Origin: Paenibacillus oryzisoli
Lineage (GTDB): Bacteria > Bacillota > Bacilli > Paenibacillales > NBRC-103111
Length of the DNA: 64,000 nt
Direction: 5' to 3'
Assembly: GCF_001653565.1 (NCBI RefSeq)
Contig: NZ_LYPB01000094.1
Location: forward strand, 62,001-126,000
In this document: piece by piece, positions 56,779 to 64,000 of the stretch
Layout: each line of letters opens with the position of its first letter
Position numbering within the stretch: position 1 is the first letter of the stretch
Translations under genes and position numbers: made by a program
Notes under the pieces: generated by a model
The model's input: the letters and a program-made list of their open reading frames with translations, nothing else
What the model was told of the DNA's origin: nothing
Databases searched by the model: none

Positions 56779-58277
56779 CAGCCCGTTCCCTCTCGAAATT
56801 TAGCCGGACTTTGCCCGTGATACTGTTTGAACGTTTTGCAGAAATACGAAGTATTCATATAGCCAACTTGCTGACTAATGTCTGCAATCGTTAGATGTGT
56901 CTCCCGCAGCAATTCCTCTGCCTTGTGCATCCGAATCATTGTAAGATATTTAACAAACGTTTGCCCGACTTCCCGTTTAAATAGGTAGCTCACATAGGTC
57001 TGTGTAAGGAACACCTTCTCTGCAATCCATTGTAAGCTGATATCTGATGCGTAGTTATCTTCAATTAGCTTCCTGATGTCCTTAATCACTTTCTTACTAA
57101 ATTCCGGATTATGCACATCCGTTGCAGCACCATCCAGCAAACTAAGAACAAGTTGAATTTGTGCTTTCAGCTCGGCAAGCGACTTGCATCCAAATATAGC
57201 CTCAACAATAGATTTAAAGGCATGGACATCTGTATGCCCTGCCATTTCCCATATTTTCTTAGCAAGCTCCGTACATGTGTATTTCACATAAATCGCCGAA
57301 TGCTGCCCACTTCCATCAATGGTCTTAAAGAATAGCTCGACACCTTGGCGAAGGCCGAATTGATCCTTGACTTCCAAATGCCAATAGAGGGTTTCCATTA
57401 GCTTAGGGATCGTGCCCGCTATTTCTTCTTGTCCTTGACTTTCATCTGTATAACGTACTGTGCTTTCATGAAAGAAAAATTTATAATCCAGCACATTCTC
57501 CATGTGCTTAAACTCTGGAACCAACTCATCGCCCGCGTAGATTAACCTTGAAATGACCATCGTAAAAGTTGCGTTGTAGGCGTCTGCAATGCTTGCCTTC
57601 AATCTGCTGCCTAATGACTGGGGCTCTTCCTTACGCACCGTATGACTCCATCGCACACAGACTAGACTCTGACTCTCATTCATATTCACATAATCGAATG
57701 GTACATGAATGACGGCCTGGAGCCTCTCTGGCAGCAAGTCGTGCTCTACATCGAAGACCGATGAACTATAGTCAATGAGTATCAATTGAACAGACATCTG
57801 ACTAAAATCGAGCCCGATGAGATCTAACTTACGTGAGAGTAAGGGGGAAGCTTGCGCAGCATGAAGAATCTCTAAGAACATCTCTTCCTTTTCTTGTTCT
57901 TGATCCTTATGGCAGAGCGCAATGACCTCCTGAAAAGCTCTTTGGAAATCACTCACATCAATAGGCTTGAGCAAATACGAGGATATCTGATAATGAATCG
58001 CTCTCTGTGCATACTCAAACTCTCCATAGGCGCTGAAAATAATAATTTTCAACTCGGGGAATTGCGCCCGTGCCCGCTCACATAAAGTAAGGCCATCCAT
58101 GAATGGCATCTTGATGTCGGTTAGTACAATATCAATTGGATGCGATGCAAGCATCTCCAAGGCTTCTTCGCCATTTTCAGCTTCCAACACAGCTAGGGGC
58201 AGGTTATATTTGTGGATTAATCGCTTAATCCCTTCTCTTTCAATATGCTCGTCATCCACGATGAGGATCTGAAACAA
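56778..58277 (-). CDS. YesN-type AraC response regulator
   Basis: The 499-residue protein has a receiver domain (about 1-120: ILIVDDEHIEREGIKRLI, phospho-Asp in DIVLTDIKMPFMDG, Lys in YLLKPID). A long middle region precedes a C-terminal AraC DNA-binding domain (about 395-495: SDISLQWIAEKVFLTQTYVS; ADISQQVGYMNTSYFCKTFK). The start is taken at TTG 58277, 6 nt after GGAGGAAG; an ATG at 58295 has the site downstream. It probably activates the transporter-pectinesterase operon. Confidence 0.92.
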   Translation of the reverse strand: MFQILIVDDEHIEREGIKRLIHKYNLPLAVLEAENGEEALEMLASHPIDIVLTDIKMPFMDGLTLCERARAQFPELKIIIFSAYGEFEYAQRAIHYQISSYLLKPIDVSDFQRAFQEVIALCHKDQEQEKEEMFLEILHAAQASPLLSRKLDLIGLDFSQMSVQLILIDYSSSVFDVEHDLLPERLQAVIHVPFDYVNMNESQSLVCVRWSHTVRKEEPQSLGSRLKASIADAYNATFTMVISRLIYAGDELVPEFKHMENVLDYKFFFHESTVRYTDESQGQEEIAGTIPKLMETLYWHLEVKDQFGLRQGVELFFKTIDGSGQHSAIYVKYTCTELAKKIWEMAGHTDVHAFKSIVEAIFGCKSLAELKAQIQLVLSLLDGAATDVHNPEFSKKVIKDIRKLIEDNYASDISLQWIAEKVFLTQTYVSYLFKREVGQTFVKYLTMIRMHKAEELLRETHLTIADISQQVGYMNTSYFCKTFKQYHGQSPAKFREGTG

Positions 58278-58295
58278 GCGCTTCCTCCATTCCAA

Positions 58296-58608
58296 GCTCG
58301 CCTCTATGACTGGATTATCCTATCGGATCATCCCCTTCATGCAAGTTCGCTCCTATAATGCGACAACCAACTCCATCTAAATTTTATCAGAAGACCGCTT
58401 CGGATTAAAATTCAACATTCTTGCGTTCCATATCATTTTTTTATGCTACTCGAATCTAGGCGCTTAGAATGCATCGCACCCATAGTGTAATCGAGGTCGG
58501 GGAGGTCGGGGCACCTACGTAGTTCTCACACGCGTACTTGCGGTCCCGGTGCTCCGCACACCCCCGCAACTCCTGATCTCCACCTCCGCGCCTTGCACCG
58601 GGTGGTAT
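58296..58608. other. intergenic, promoter region of the YesN/YesM unit
   Basis: This stretch must contain the leftward promoter of the two-component genes. A GC-rich part (58490-58600) with GGGGAGGTCGGGG has no clear reading frame or operator. Confidence 0.35.
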
Positions 58609-58793
58609 TAACTGGAAAATATACAGGTATTTTCGCGAAATTCACTCAATAAATCGATTTAACTGTAAAATATGTAGTTAAAATCACTTATTTGGGTCAT
58701 ATAAGTTAATATATCTAAAATTAACTGTATATTTTCCATCTAAACTGCATTTGGCAGGTAAATCCTAATTTTTAACTACATAAAATCCATTTA
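58609..58793. repeat. four-box periodic repeat element (copy 4)
   Basis: 21-bp boxes start at 58609, 58660, 58722 and 58773 (spacings 51, 62, 51). Boxes 1-2 start TAACTGGA or TAACTGTA; boxes 3-4 are inverted and end CCATCTA or CCATTTA. Box and spacer sequence resemble copy 1 (both central spacers end TATCTAAAAT), so these two copies are the closest pair. Confidence 0.85.
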
Positions 58794-58867
58794 TTTACTT
58801 AAGTCTCAGAATTGGCTCAGGAGATATTTAGCAATTCACCCAACTTACTCAACATTCCAACTCAGCA

Positions 58868-59085
58868 ATCCATCCCTGCTACTCCTTCTCCACTTAATCT
58901 ACTTCTCCACTTAATCTACTTCTCCACCTAACCCTACTCCTAACCTCTATTTCTTCATCTACTCCTACTACTGCTACATATACTTCTCCTCTAGCCTCTA
59001 TTTCTTCATCTACTTCTACTCCTATTTCTACTCCTACTTCTACTTCTACCGATTTCCCCTACTCTCGCTCCAACCACTACCTCAC
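58868..59085. repeat. imperfect polypyrimidine (CTACTTCTA-like) tract
   Basis: About 215 bp are built from short units such as CTACTTCTCCACTTAAT, CTATTTCTTCATCTACT and CTACTTCTACTCCTA. The + strand is strongly biased to C and T, with few G. No open frame with a start site is credible on either strand. Confidence 0.7.
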
Positions 59086-59136
59086 TACTCATATTAATCA
59101 TGTCTACAACAACCGCTTTATCACTTTATAGTTACG

Positions 59137-59160
59137 AAAAGAGCAGGCACTAGGCCTGCT
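59137..59160 (-). terminator. terminator overlapping the comQ-like stop codon
   Basis: GAGCAGGC and GCCTGCTC arms enclose the TAG stop, with TTTTCG after them on the minus strand. Confidence 0.75.
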
Positions 59161-60088
59161 CCACTTCCGCAACATCATGTATGAAATCGCCCCACGTGAG
59201 CGTCCGGAACTCTTCCTTCCATGGGGATAACGCCGGAAGCTCTGCCCAGATCTCCTCCGCTTTCTGAGTGCACACAGATTGCACAATGCGTGCATATTCC
59301 AAGCATCCGGAGTCCTGGATCAACTGTTTGACGACGTCTTCTTTTGCTGCCAAATGTTCAGCCGTGATCTCTCCTCTATAGTACGCCTTCACAGGTGAGA
59401 ATTCTTCATCTTCAATGGAGAGCAGATACAGAATCGGCAGCGTCCGCTTCTTCGCCATCAAATCGCTTTTCTCATCATAGCGAACGAGATCTCGCACATC
59501 ATTCTGAATCTGGTGGAGAAGTCCTACACAATCGGCGATCTGATGCAGCTGCTCTATCGTTCCTTCGGTACAGGCTGTATCGGCATAACCGAGGAAGCAA
59601 GCAAGCCGGAATAGGGAACCCGATTTCTCTTGAGTCATCCATAAATATTCATCAACGGTGGAAACCGCATTAATCACATCTTTATGCTGGCCATTAATTG
59701 ATCTAGCAATGATTTTGCTAATTTCGACCAACATGGTTCCGCTGGCATTCATCTTGCCTAATTCACCTACTACACCCATCAATAGCGCTAATACAGCATT
59801 CAACGCACTCGCCGTGTCCACGCGCATCCATGGCTTAGTCTCGTTATCCTGATCCTGCAGATCATCAACCATATCTAGGATAAGAACAATTAACTCCGTC
59901 AATGCCGCTCGGCGGTGGATGTCTGACGAACTCCCACCAAGCATGGCGTGTGTGCTCAATGTGACTTTGGACCAAGACAGGCTCGCCGTCTCTTTATCTG
60001 ACATACATGATCTCAGCAGCGTTTTCAAATCCTCATCAAACATATAATCATCCATCATCCGTACCATATGCTGCTGAATGTCCTGCAT
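59150..60088 (-). CDS. comQ: ComQ-like polyprenyl synthetase (pheromone-modifying)
   Basis: The 312-residue helical protein is a diverged polyprenyl synthetase. The first Asp-rich motif is intact, Asp75-Asp76-Leu-Gln-Asp79 (LDMVDDLQDQDN); the second is Asn196-Asp197-Val-Arg-Asp200 (HQIQNDVRDLV), a ComQ-like variant. ComQ attaches an isoprenyl group to Trp of the ComX precursor. Third gene after comP and comA on the same strand (15-nt gap), and a Trp-ending peptide gene lies 3 kb away, so the pheromone role is well supported by context. Ordinary prenyl-chain synthesis is the alternative. Confidence 0.82.
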   Translation of the reverse strand: MQDIQQHMVRMMDDYMFDEDLKTLLRSCMSDKETASLSWSKVTLSTHAMLGGSSSDIHRRAALTELIVLILDMVDDLQDQDNETKPWMRVDTASALNAVLALLMGVVGELGKMNASGTMLVEISKIIARSINGQHKDVINAVSTVDEYLWMTQEKSGSLFRLACFLGYADTACTEGTIEQLHQIADCVGLLHQIQNDVRDLVRYDEKSDLMAKKRTLPILYLLSIEDEEFSPVKAYYRGEITAEHLAAKEDVVKQLIQDSGCLEYARIVQSVCTQKAEEIWAELPALSPWKEEFRTLTWGDFIHDVAEVEQA

Positions 60089-60103
60089 GCAAAGCGCCTA
60101 CTT

Positions 60104-60736
60104 TCAGGTGTAATATTTACTTTTGATAAACTTCTCCAACGCTTCTGTCCTTGATTTGGCGCCCCATTTGTCATAAATTTTACGCAAATAATTGTCAACC
60201 GTACGCTTACTCATGAAAATTCGTTCCGCAATTTGTTCGTGTGTAGCGCCTTTAACCAGCATGTTCATCATGAGCACTTCTTCCTCTTGCAGTTCACACT
60301 CTTCTCCAGCATCAGCCTCATGTAATTGCATTTGGTTGAAAAAAGACAGCGGAATCATCGTATATCCATCCAAAATACAATACACCATATTCTTAATCGT
60401 CCGCTCCGTCGACTCTTTCGACAAGACACCGCTTACTTTCATTTCAATCAATTTATTATAAATACCGGCCAACTCGATGCCCGTAAAGATGACAACATGA
60501 ATTTGTGGATAGAGCTGCTTAAGCTGTGCGGCAACCTCTGTGCCCGTCTGATCAGGGAGCTGGTAGTCTAGAAACACGAGCCCAGGCTGATGCAGCTTCA
60601 CATACTCCAAGCATTCCTTAGCATTGCTAACAACCCCAACTACTTCGATACGATCTATCTCATCAAGCAACGTCTTTGTCGCTCTTGCAAATAAAGGATG
60701 GTCATCAACCACCAATGTTTTGACGATCTCACTCAT
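60104..60736 (-). CDS. comA: ComA-like LuxR-family response regulator
   Basis: The 210-residue protein has a receiver domain (about 6-125; LVVDDHPLFARATKTLLDE, phospho-Asp in GLVFLDYQLPD, Lys in VLSKESTE) and a C-terminal LuxR/GerE helix-turn-helix (about 148-205; GATHEQIAERIFMSKRTVDN). It matches ComA in size and plan. The ATG overlaps the comP stop by four bases (ATGA). It should be phosphorylated by the ComP-like kinase. Confidence 0.85.
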   Translation of the reverse strand: MSEIVKTLVVDDHPLFARATKTLLDEIDRIEVVGVVSNAKECLEYVKLHQPGLVFLDYQLPDQTGTEVAAQLKQLYPQIHVVIFTGIELAGIYNKLIEMKVSGVLSKESTERTIKNMVYCILDGYTMIPLSFFNQMQLHEADAGEECELQEEEVLMMNMLVKGATHEQIAERIFMSKRTVDNYLRKIYDKWGAKSRTEALEKFIKSKYYT

Positions 60737-63039
60737 GTTGTTATCACTTCCTCAGTTGGTATTGTGATTAGAATGTGGGTCCCTTCTCCTTCGGCAGTCT
60801 CCAGTTCAAAGCTCCCGCCTACGTGCAGCACGCGACTTCTCATATAAGCAAGTCCCATACCGGATGCGGCGATTTCAACGGCAACCTCTTCCTTTACAAG
60901 GAACCCTACGCCATCGTCCCGATAACTTAAGTAGAAGAAATGATCTTCTTCCCACAGATGAAAGCTCACGTTAGCCGCCTGTGAATGTTTCTTAGCATTG
61001 TTAAGTAATTCTTGTACAATCCGGAAAATATGCCGTTTGGCCGATAAATCCTTGCCCTCAATGTCGGCAATTTGCTCAGCCCGGAATGAAATCTCGAACG
61101 GCGTCGTATAGGATTCCTTCTCAACGAACGTCTTCAAAGTTTGCTTCAACCCTACCTCTTTCAGCAGGTGAGGATTCAATTCGAAGCAGCTCTGACGCAA
61201 GCTAGCATTAATCATTTCCACGAAGTTGTTCATACTGTTGAGCTGTTCACGATCTTCCTGACGCATCGAAGGTTTCTCTGCCAACGTAGTTAATCTTCGC
61301 TTGAGGAAAAATAAATCCTGCATCGTCGTATCATGAAGATCGGTGGCAATTCGAACACGCTCCTCCTCCTGCAACTCGAACATCACCTTCCGTAACCAGA
61401 GATGTTCTTCCTGCGGAAGGTGAGAAACCATTTGCTGCAGTCTGCCGGTTAACTTACGAATCAGATACACATTTTCCATACTCACTTCTAAATAAGAGGT
61501 GATTAATTGCAGCCACTGCCACTCTTCCTTCGCGATTCGTGTGTTCGTCTTCTTTCGTGTCACGATGAGAAAGCTTGTGTATTCCTCATTGCAATTCATT
61601 TCCATAAACGTGTAATCAGGATGATCGAGAATCGCAGATGAGTTCACCAACCGCTGGATCTCCGCCGTATCAACCTCACCTTCGCAGATAATTTCAATAT
61701 CGTTTTTATGCCGAAAAACAATCGCACCACCCGTCACTTGCAAAGTGTTAACGATATCAACAAGGATGATATCCTTTAAATCTCGAAAGCTCGAAATTGA
61801 CCCTAAGTTTTTAGAAATCTTTTTGAGCGCTGACTGCAATATGTATTTCCTTGGGAACAAATAGGGTTCTAATCTCGTCGTCCAATATTCGGCTGCGTAC
61901 AACATAGCTGAAAGAAGGAAAATTGAGCCTAGGAACACGAAAGAAATTTGCTTCCCATTCGTTTCCCCATGAAAAATAATAGCAAAAGCTCCTGTAAACA
62001 AGCTAACGGGCACAACCGCCATAAGACTCGCGAATACAACCCGCCGTACAACAAGACCAATATCGTATAACTGATCGGAAGCTATTAAATAGGAGAACGT
62101 AATTGGAAAAATCAATAATAGCCAGCTGGTATAAATAGGATCAAATATCCACTCTCCAATTATAAGCTGTGGTATGAAGGACAGACAGATAATAGGTAGG
62201 AATGAAATGAGTAATGAGTAAAATACACTTTTGATAATACCAGCAAGTGGTGTCTGCGCCCTCCTAACCTTCACGAATAACGTTGCCAGCAGGGAAATAT
62301 TCAAGGAAATTACAATGATGAAGAATCCCATCGTCACAGATCCGTCATGCTGATATACGAAAGCCATCGAAGGAAAGAAATATAGACCTCGCAATATGAA
62401 AGCTAGAAAGGCTATCCCATATAAATATTTAAAATGCCCCTTAGGGAGCACCATGTCTCCCTTTTCTTTGAAGAACACCACAAGGAAATGTAGAAAGACA
62501 ATTGGCAATACCATCATCGAGCTTGCAATCATTAATTTGCCTATTAAATCGCCCCGCATGGAAGCGCCTAAACTCATGAAGATGAGGGCAGCGCTAAGAA
62601 ACGAGAATGCGAGCAATCGTGCAGACGGCGAACGATTTTCCCTTACCAATAATAAGATGCACATGAAGAGACAGACGAATTCTTCCGCGAGCGAAACGAT
62701 ATCGAACAGAGCGGGTCGGCTTGTCCTCAAATCAATAGATTCTACGATGCCATCTCTCCAAATCACGACCGTGTTCGCCTTCTCTACTACATTCCATCGC
62801 TTGACAGTTGACCATTCACCTGGTGATTCTCCATCAATGGCAACAACTTTATCGCCAATGTGAATCTTATCATTCGTGCTATTTGCCTCAAGCTTACTGA
62901 CGATCCATTCGTCTGTACGAGCAGTGTCCAAGTAAATGCCGTTATATGGAAAATGAAAGGTAATAAACGAGCACCAGATCTGCAAAGAAATGAAGAGTAT
63001 CAAGGAAATACTCACACATACTTTCGCCGCTAATTTCAA
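60733..63039 (-). CDS. comP: ComP-like sensor histidine kinase
   Basis: The 768-residue protein is the size of ComP. TM1 (about 7-28) is followed by an extracytoplasmic PDZ-like domain (about 35-110; IHIGDKVVAIDGESPGEW) and about seven more membrane segments to about 345. A GAF-like region precedes the HisKA_3 kinase: RIATDLHDTTMQDLFFLKRR with His569, then QELLNNAKKHSQ, YRDDGVGF and GMGLAYMRSRV. In ComP the membrane part binds the ComX pheromone. It starts with TTG at 63039 after AAGGGGAG. The ComX-like gene is divergent, 76 bp away. Confidence 0.87.
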   Translation of the reverse strand: MKLAAKVCVSISLILFISLQIWCSFITFHFPYNGIYLDTARTDEWIVSKLEANSTNDKIHIGDKVVAIDGESPGEWSTVKRWNVVEKANTVVIWRDGIVESIDLRTSRPALFDIVSLAEEFVCLFMCILLLVRENRSPSARLLAFSFLSAALIFMSLGASMRGDLIGKLMIASSMMVLPIVFLHFLVVFFKEKGDMVLPKGHFKYLYGIAFLAFILRGLYFFPSMAFVYQHDGSVTMGFFIIVISLNISLLATLFVKVRRAQTPLAGIIKSVFYSLLISFLPIICLSFIPQLIIGEWIFDPIYTSWLLLIFPITFSYLIASDQLYDIGLVVRRVVFASLMAVVPVSLFTGAFAIIFHGETNGKQISFVFLGSIFLLSAMLYAAEYWTTRLEPYLFPRKYILQSALKKISKNLGSISSFRDLKDIILVDIVNTLQVTGGAIVFRHKNDIEIICEGEVDTAEIQRLVNSSAILDHPDYTFMEMNCNEEYTSFLIVTRKKTNTRIAKEEWQWLQLITSYLEVSMENVYLIRKLTGRLQQMVSHLPQEEHLWLRKVMFELQEEERVRIATDLHDTTMQDLFFLKRRLTTLAEKPSMRQEDREQLNSMNNFVEMINASLRQSCFELNPHLLKEVGLKQTLKTFVEKESYTTPFEISFRAEQIADIEGKDLSAKRHIFRIVQELLNNAKKHSQAANVSFHLWEEDHFFYLSYRDDGVGFLVKEEVAVEIAASGMGLAYMRSRVLHVGGSFELETAEGEGTHILITIPTEEVITT

Positions 63040-63115
63040 TTTACTCTCCCCTTAGTTTCAATATTTTGCTATAATTACTCTGTAACCTACTATTAAAAAA
63101 GAGGGAGCTAAACCA

Positions 63116-63316
63116 ATGGCAATTATTCAACTAAACCCAGAACTACAACGTTCCGTACAAGCAGTGAAGCGCGCTGAATTGCGCAAGCAAGCGGATTCAT
63201 TCATGGTGGCTCAACCTCTATCCGCTAAAGAAACAGCTGCACTTATCCAAACATTTACAACTCCTTCAGACACAAGAAAACAACAAGCAAATGAGCCTTC
63301 TAACTATTGGTGGTAA
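63116..63316 (+). CDS. comX: ComX-like prenylated-pheromone precursor candidate
   Basis: The 66-residue peptide begins MAIIQLNPELQRSVQAVKRA, a helical leader, and ends QANEPSNYWW. The two final Trp are the only ones in the protein; ComX precursors are 55-75 residues with the modified Trp near the C-terminus. GAGGGAG lies 8 nt before the ATG, TATAAT lies at 63070-63075, and a strong terminator follows, so it has its own expression signals. It is divergent to comP, with comA and comQ beyond. Sequence similarity to known ComX is low, as expected for this fast-changing family. It could instead be an unrelated small peptide. Confidence 0.72.
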   Translation: MAIIQLNPELQRSVQAVKRAELRKQADSFMVAQPLSAKETAALIQTFTTPSDTRKQQANEPSNYWW

Positions 63317-63341
63317 TCTAGTCGTATTTATTTTACCAAAT

Positions 63342-63393
63342 ACAAAAAAGGATTGCATATTAGCCACATGCTAATTATACAATCCTTTTTTTA
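63342..63393. terminator. terminator of the ComX-like gene
   Basis: AAAAAGGATTG and CAATCCTTTTT outer arms with ATTAGC/GCTAAT inner arms form a long stem ending in T7. It can act from both sides, between the ComX-like gene and the Rieske-type gene. Confidence 0.9.
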
Positions 63394-63443
63394 ATTCGTA
63401 TGCATGTCCTTCGCACTACTCTTCCCTGATCCGACAATTCTCG

Positions 63444-64000
63444 CTAGTCCGTCCCGAATGTGACGCCTAACTCACGCAGCCGTTTGCGGTACGCGATGCT
63501 CAAACGGTCACACTTCAAGTGCAGCTCCGCTTGCAAATCTAGCGGCAACAACTCCGGCTTTTGATTCTCAACCATGATCCGATCCTGTTCAATGAGCCTG
63601 TCTTGGAATTGGATGAATACCTCATCCCGCTCGTCATACGCATAGTTTCTTTGCTTCAACATATAAGCCACACTAGTCTGCTCCGTAACTGGCAGTACCA
63701 TGAGAAACAACCGAAAGATATGATCGGATACGTCGTCTCTTTTCGTAAAAGCTACACATAAAGGTCCGAACACCTCATACACATAACGACTATTCACCCC
63801 ACGCCCCGTCCCGTCTGCATCCGGCTGATAGATGATGATTTCGTCAGAACGTAGAACGCCATCCTCTTCCACAACATGATAATCATTGATTTCAGCCCAA
63901 TCACTATCGCCCAGTAATCCCTCATGCACGAACATAAGGTGGGACACATCGAGGAAATTCTCAATAATGCGAGGACCTGCTGCTTGCAGGGTGTAAGGCC
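63444..64000 (-). CDS. Rieske-type oxygenase, C-terminal catalytic part (partial)
   Basis: The frame is open to the window edge, so the N-terminal Rieske [2Fe-2S] domain lies outside. The visible 184 residues start YTLQAAGPRIIENFLDVSHL, then MFVHEGLLGDSDWAEI. IIENFLDVSHLMFVH holds the two metal His of the non-haem iron site (D-x2-H-x4-H) of ring-hydroxylating or vanillate O-demethylase-type oxygenases. Substrate unknown; the reductase partner is not visible. It converges on the ComX-like gene. Confidence 0.85.
   Translation of the reverse strand, partial: PYTLQAAGPRIIENFLDVSHLMFVHEGLLGDSDWAEINDYHVVEEDGVLRSDEIIIYQPDADGTGRGVNSRYVYEVFGPLCVAFTKRDDVSDHIFRLFLMVLPVTEQTSVAYMLKQRNYAYDERDEVFIQFQDRLIEQDRIMVENQKPELLPLDLQAELHLKCDRLSIAYRKRLRELGVTFGTD

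Noticed and set aside
59150-60088. Housekeeping farnesyl or geranylgeranyl diphosphate synthase
   Set aside because: The second Asp-rich motif is altered (NDxxD), overall similarity looks low, and it forms an operon with ComP- and ComA-like genes.

Overview
The window looks like chromosome from a Paenibacillus-type member of the Bacillales. The evidence is an S-layer-homology surface protein, a YesM/YesN pair with a LplB/YtcP-type sugar importer, very large secreted carbohydrate-active proteins, AGGAGG-type ribosome sites, and a purine operon in the Bacillus order purEKBCSQLFMNHD. No phage, insertion sequence, rRNA or tRNA gene was recognised.

Layout. 1-0.9 kb: a partial CbiX-like chelatase and a YerC/TrpR-like regulator. 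1.1-9.1 kb: a glycine-rich protein, a 2,021-residue lamin-tail/metallophosphoesterase/SLH surface protein and a HupE/UreJ-type membrane protein. 9.4-14.7 kb: a membrane-bound AraC-type regulator, an orphan sugar-binding protein and a DUF3048 lipoprotein. 14.9-27.4 kb: a reactive-sulfur (cst-like) locus of TauE, DsrE, TusA, rhodanese and rhodanese-persulfide dioxygenase genes with a CstR-type repressor and six matching operators. A 1,873-residue secreted glycoside hydrolase follows, then a decayed second copy of the cst locus. 27.5-30.7 kb: a DCC-family protein, an extradiol-dioxygenase-like protein, an amidase lipoprotein, a 42-residue membrane peptide and a frameshifted small gene. 31.0-46.0 kb: the complete purine operon behind a PurR-box pair, a sigma-A promoter and a guanine-class riboswitch. 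46.4-47.7 kb: a broken VOC gene, a YdeI-like gene and a truncated Fur-family gene facing a perfect PerR box. 48.8-58.3 kb: a pectin-derived sugar system (pectinesterase, two binding proteins, two permeases, YesM/YesN-type two-component pair). 59.1-63.4 kb: a ComQXPA-like quorum-sensing module in a non-canonical order, comP-comA-comQ on one strand with a divergent ComX-like precursor ending in Tyr-Trp-Trp. 63.4-64 kb: the C-terminal part of a Rieske-type oxygenase.

The most unusual structure runs across the window. Six intergenic loci (11.7, 28.0, 34.0-35.0, 46.2, 47.8-48.7 and 58.6 kb) carry 21-bp boxes that begin TA and end TA, with 8-bp perfect or imperfect palindromic arms around a 5-bp centre. 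The boxes are spaced 51 or 62 bp apart, within 1 bp. Box sequence differs from locus to locus but the geometry does not. Four loci are four-box elements (51/62/51). One is an 18-box array inside the purine operon. One alternates two box types over about 0.9 kb. I know of no named family with this design.

The second system worth attention is the rearranged comQXPA-like module. The third is the cst locus, with its operator set and fused remnant. All functions are inferred from reading the sequence; no database search was run.
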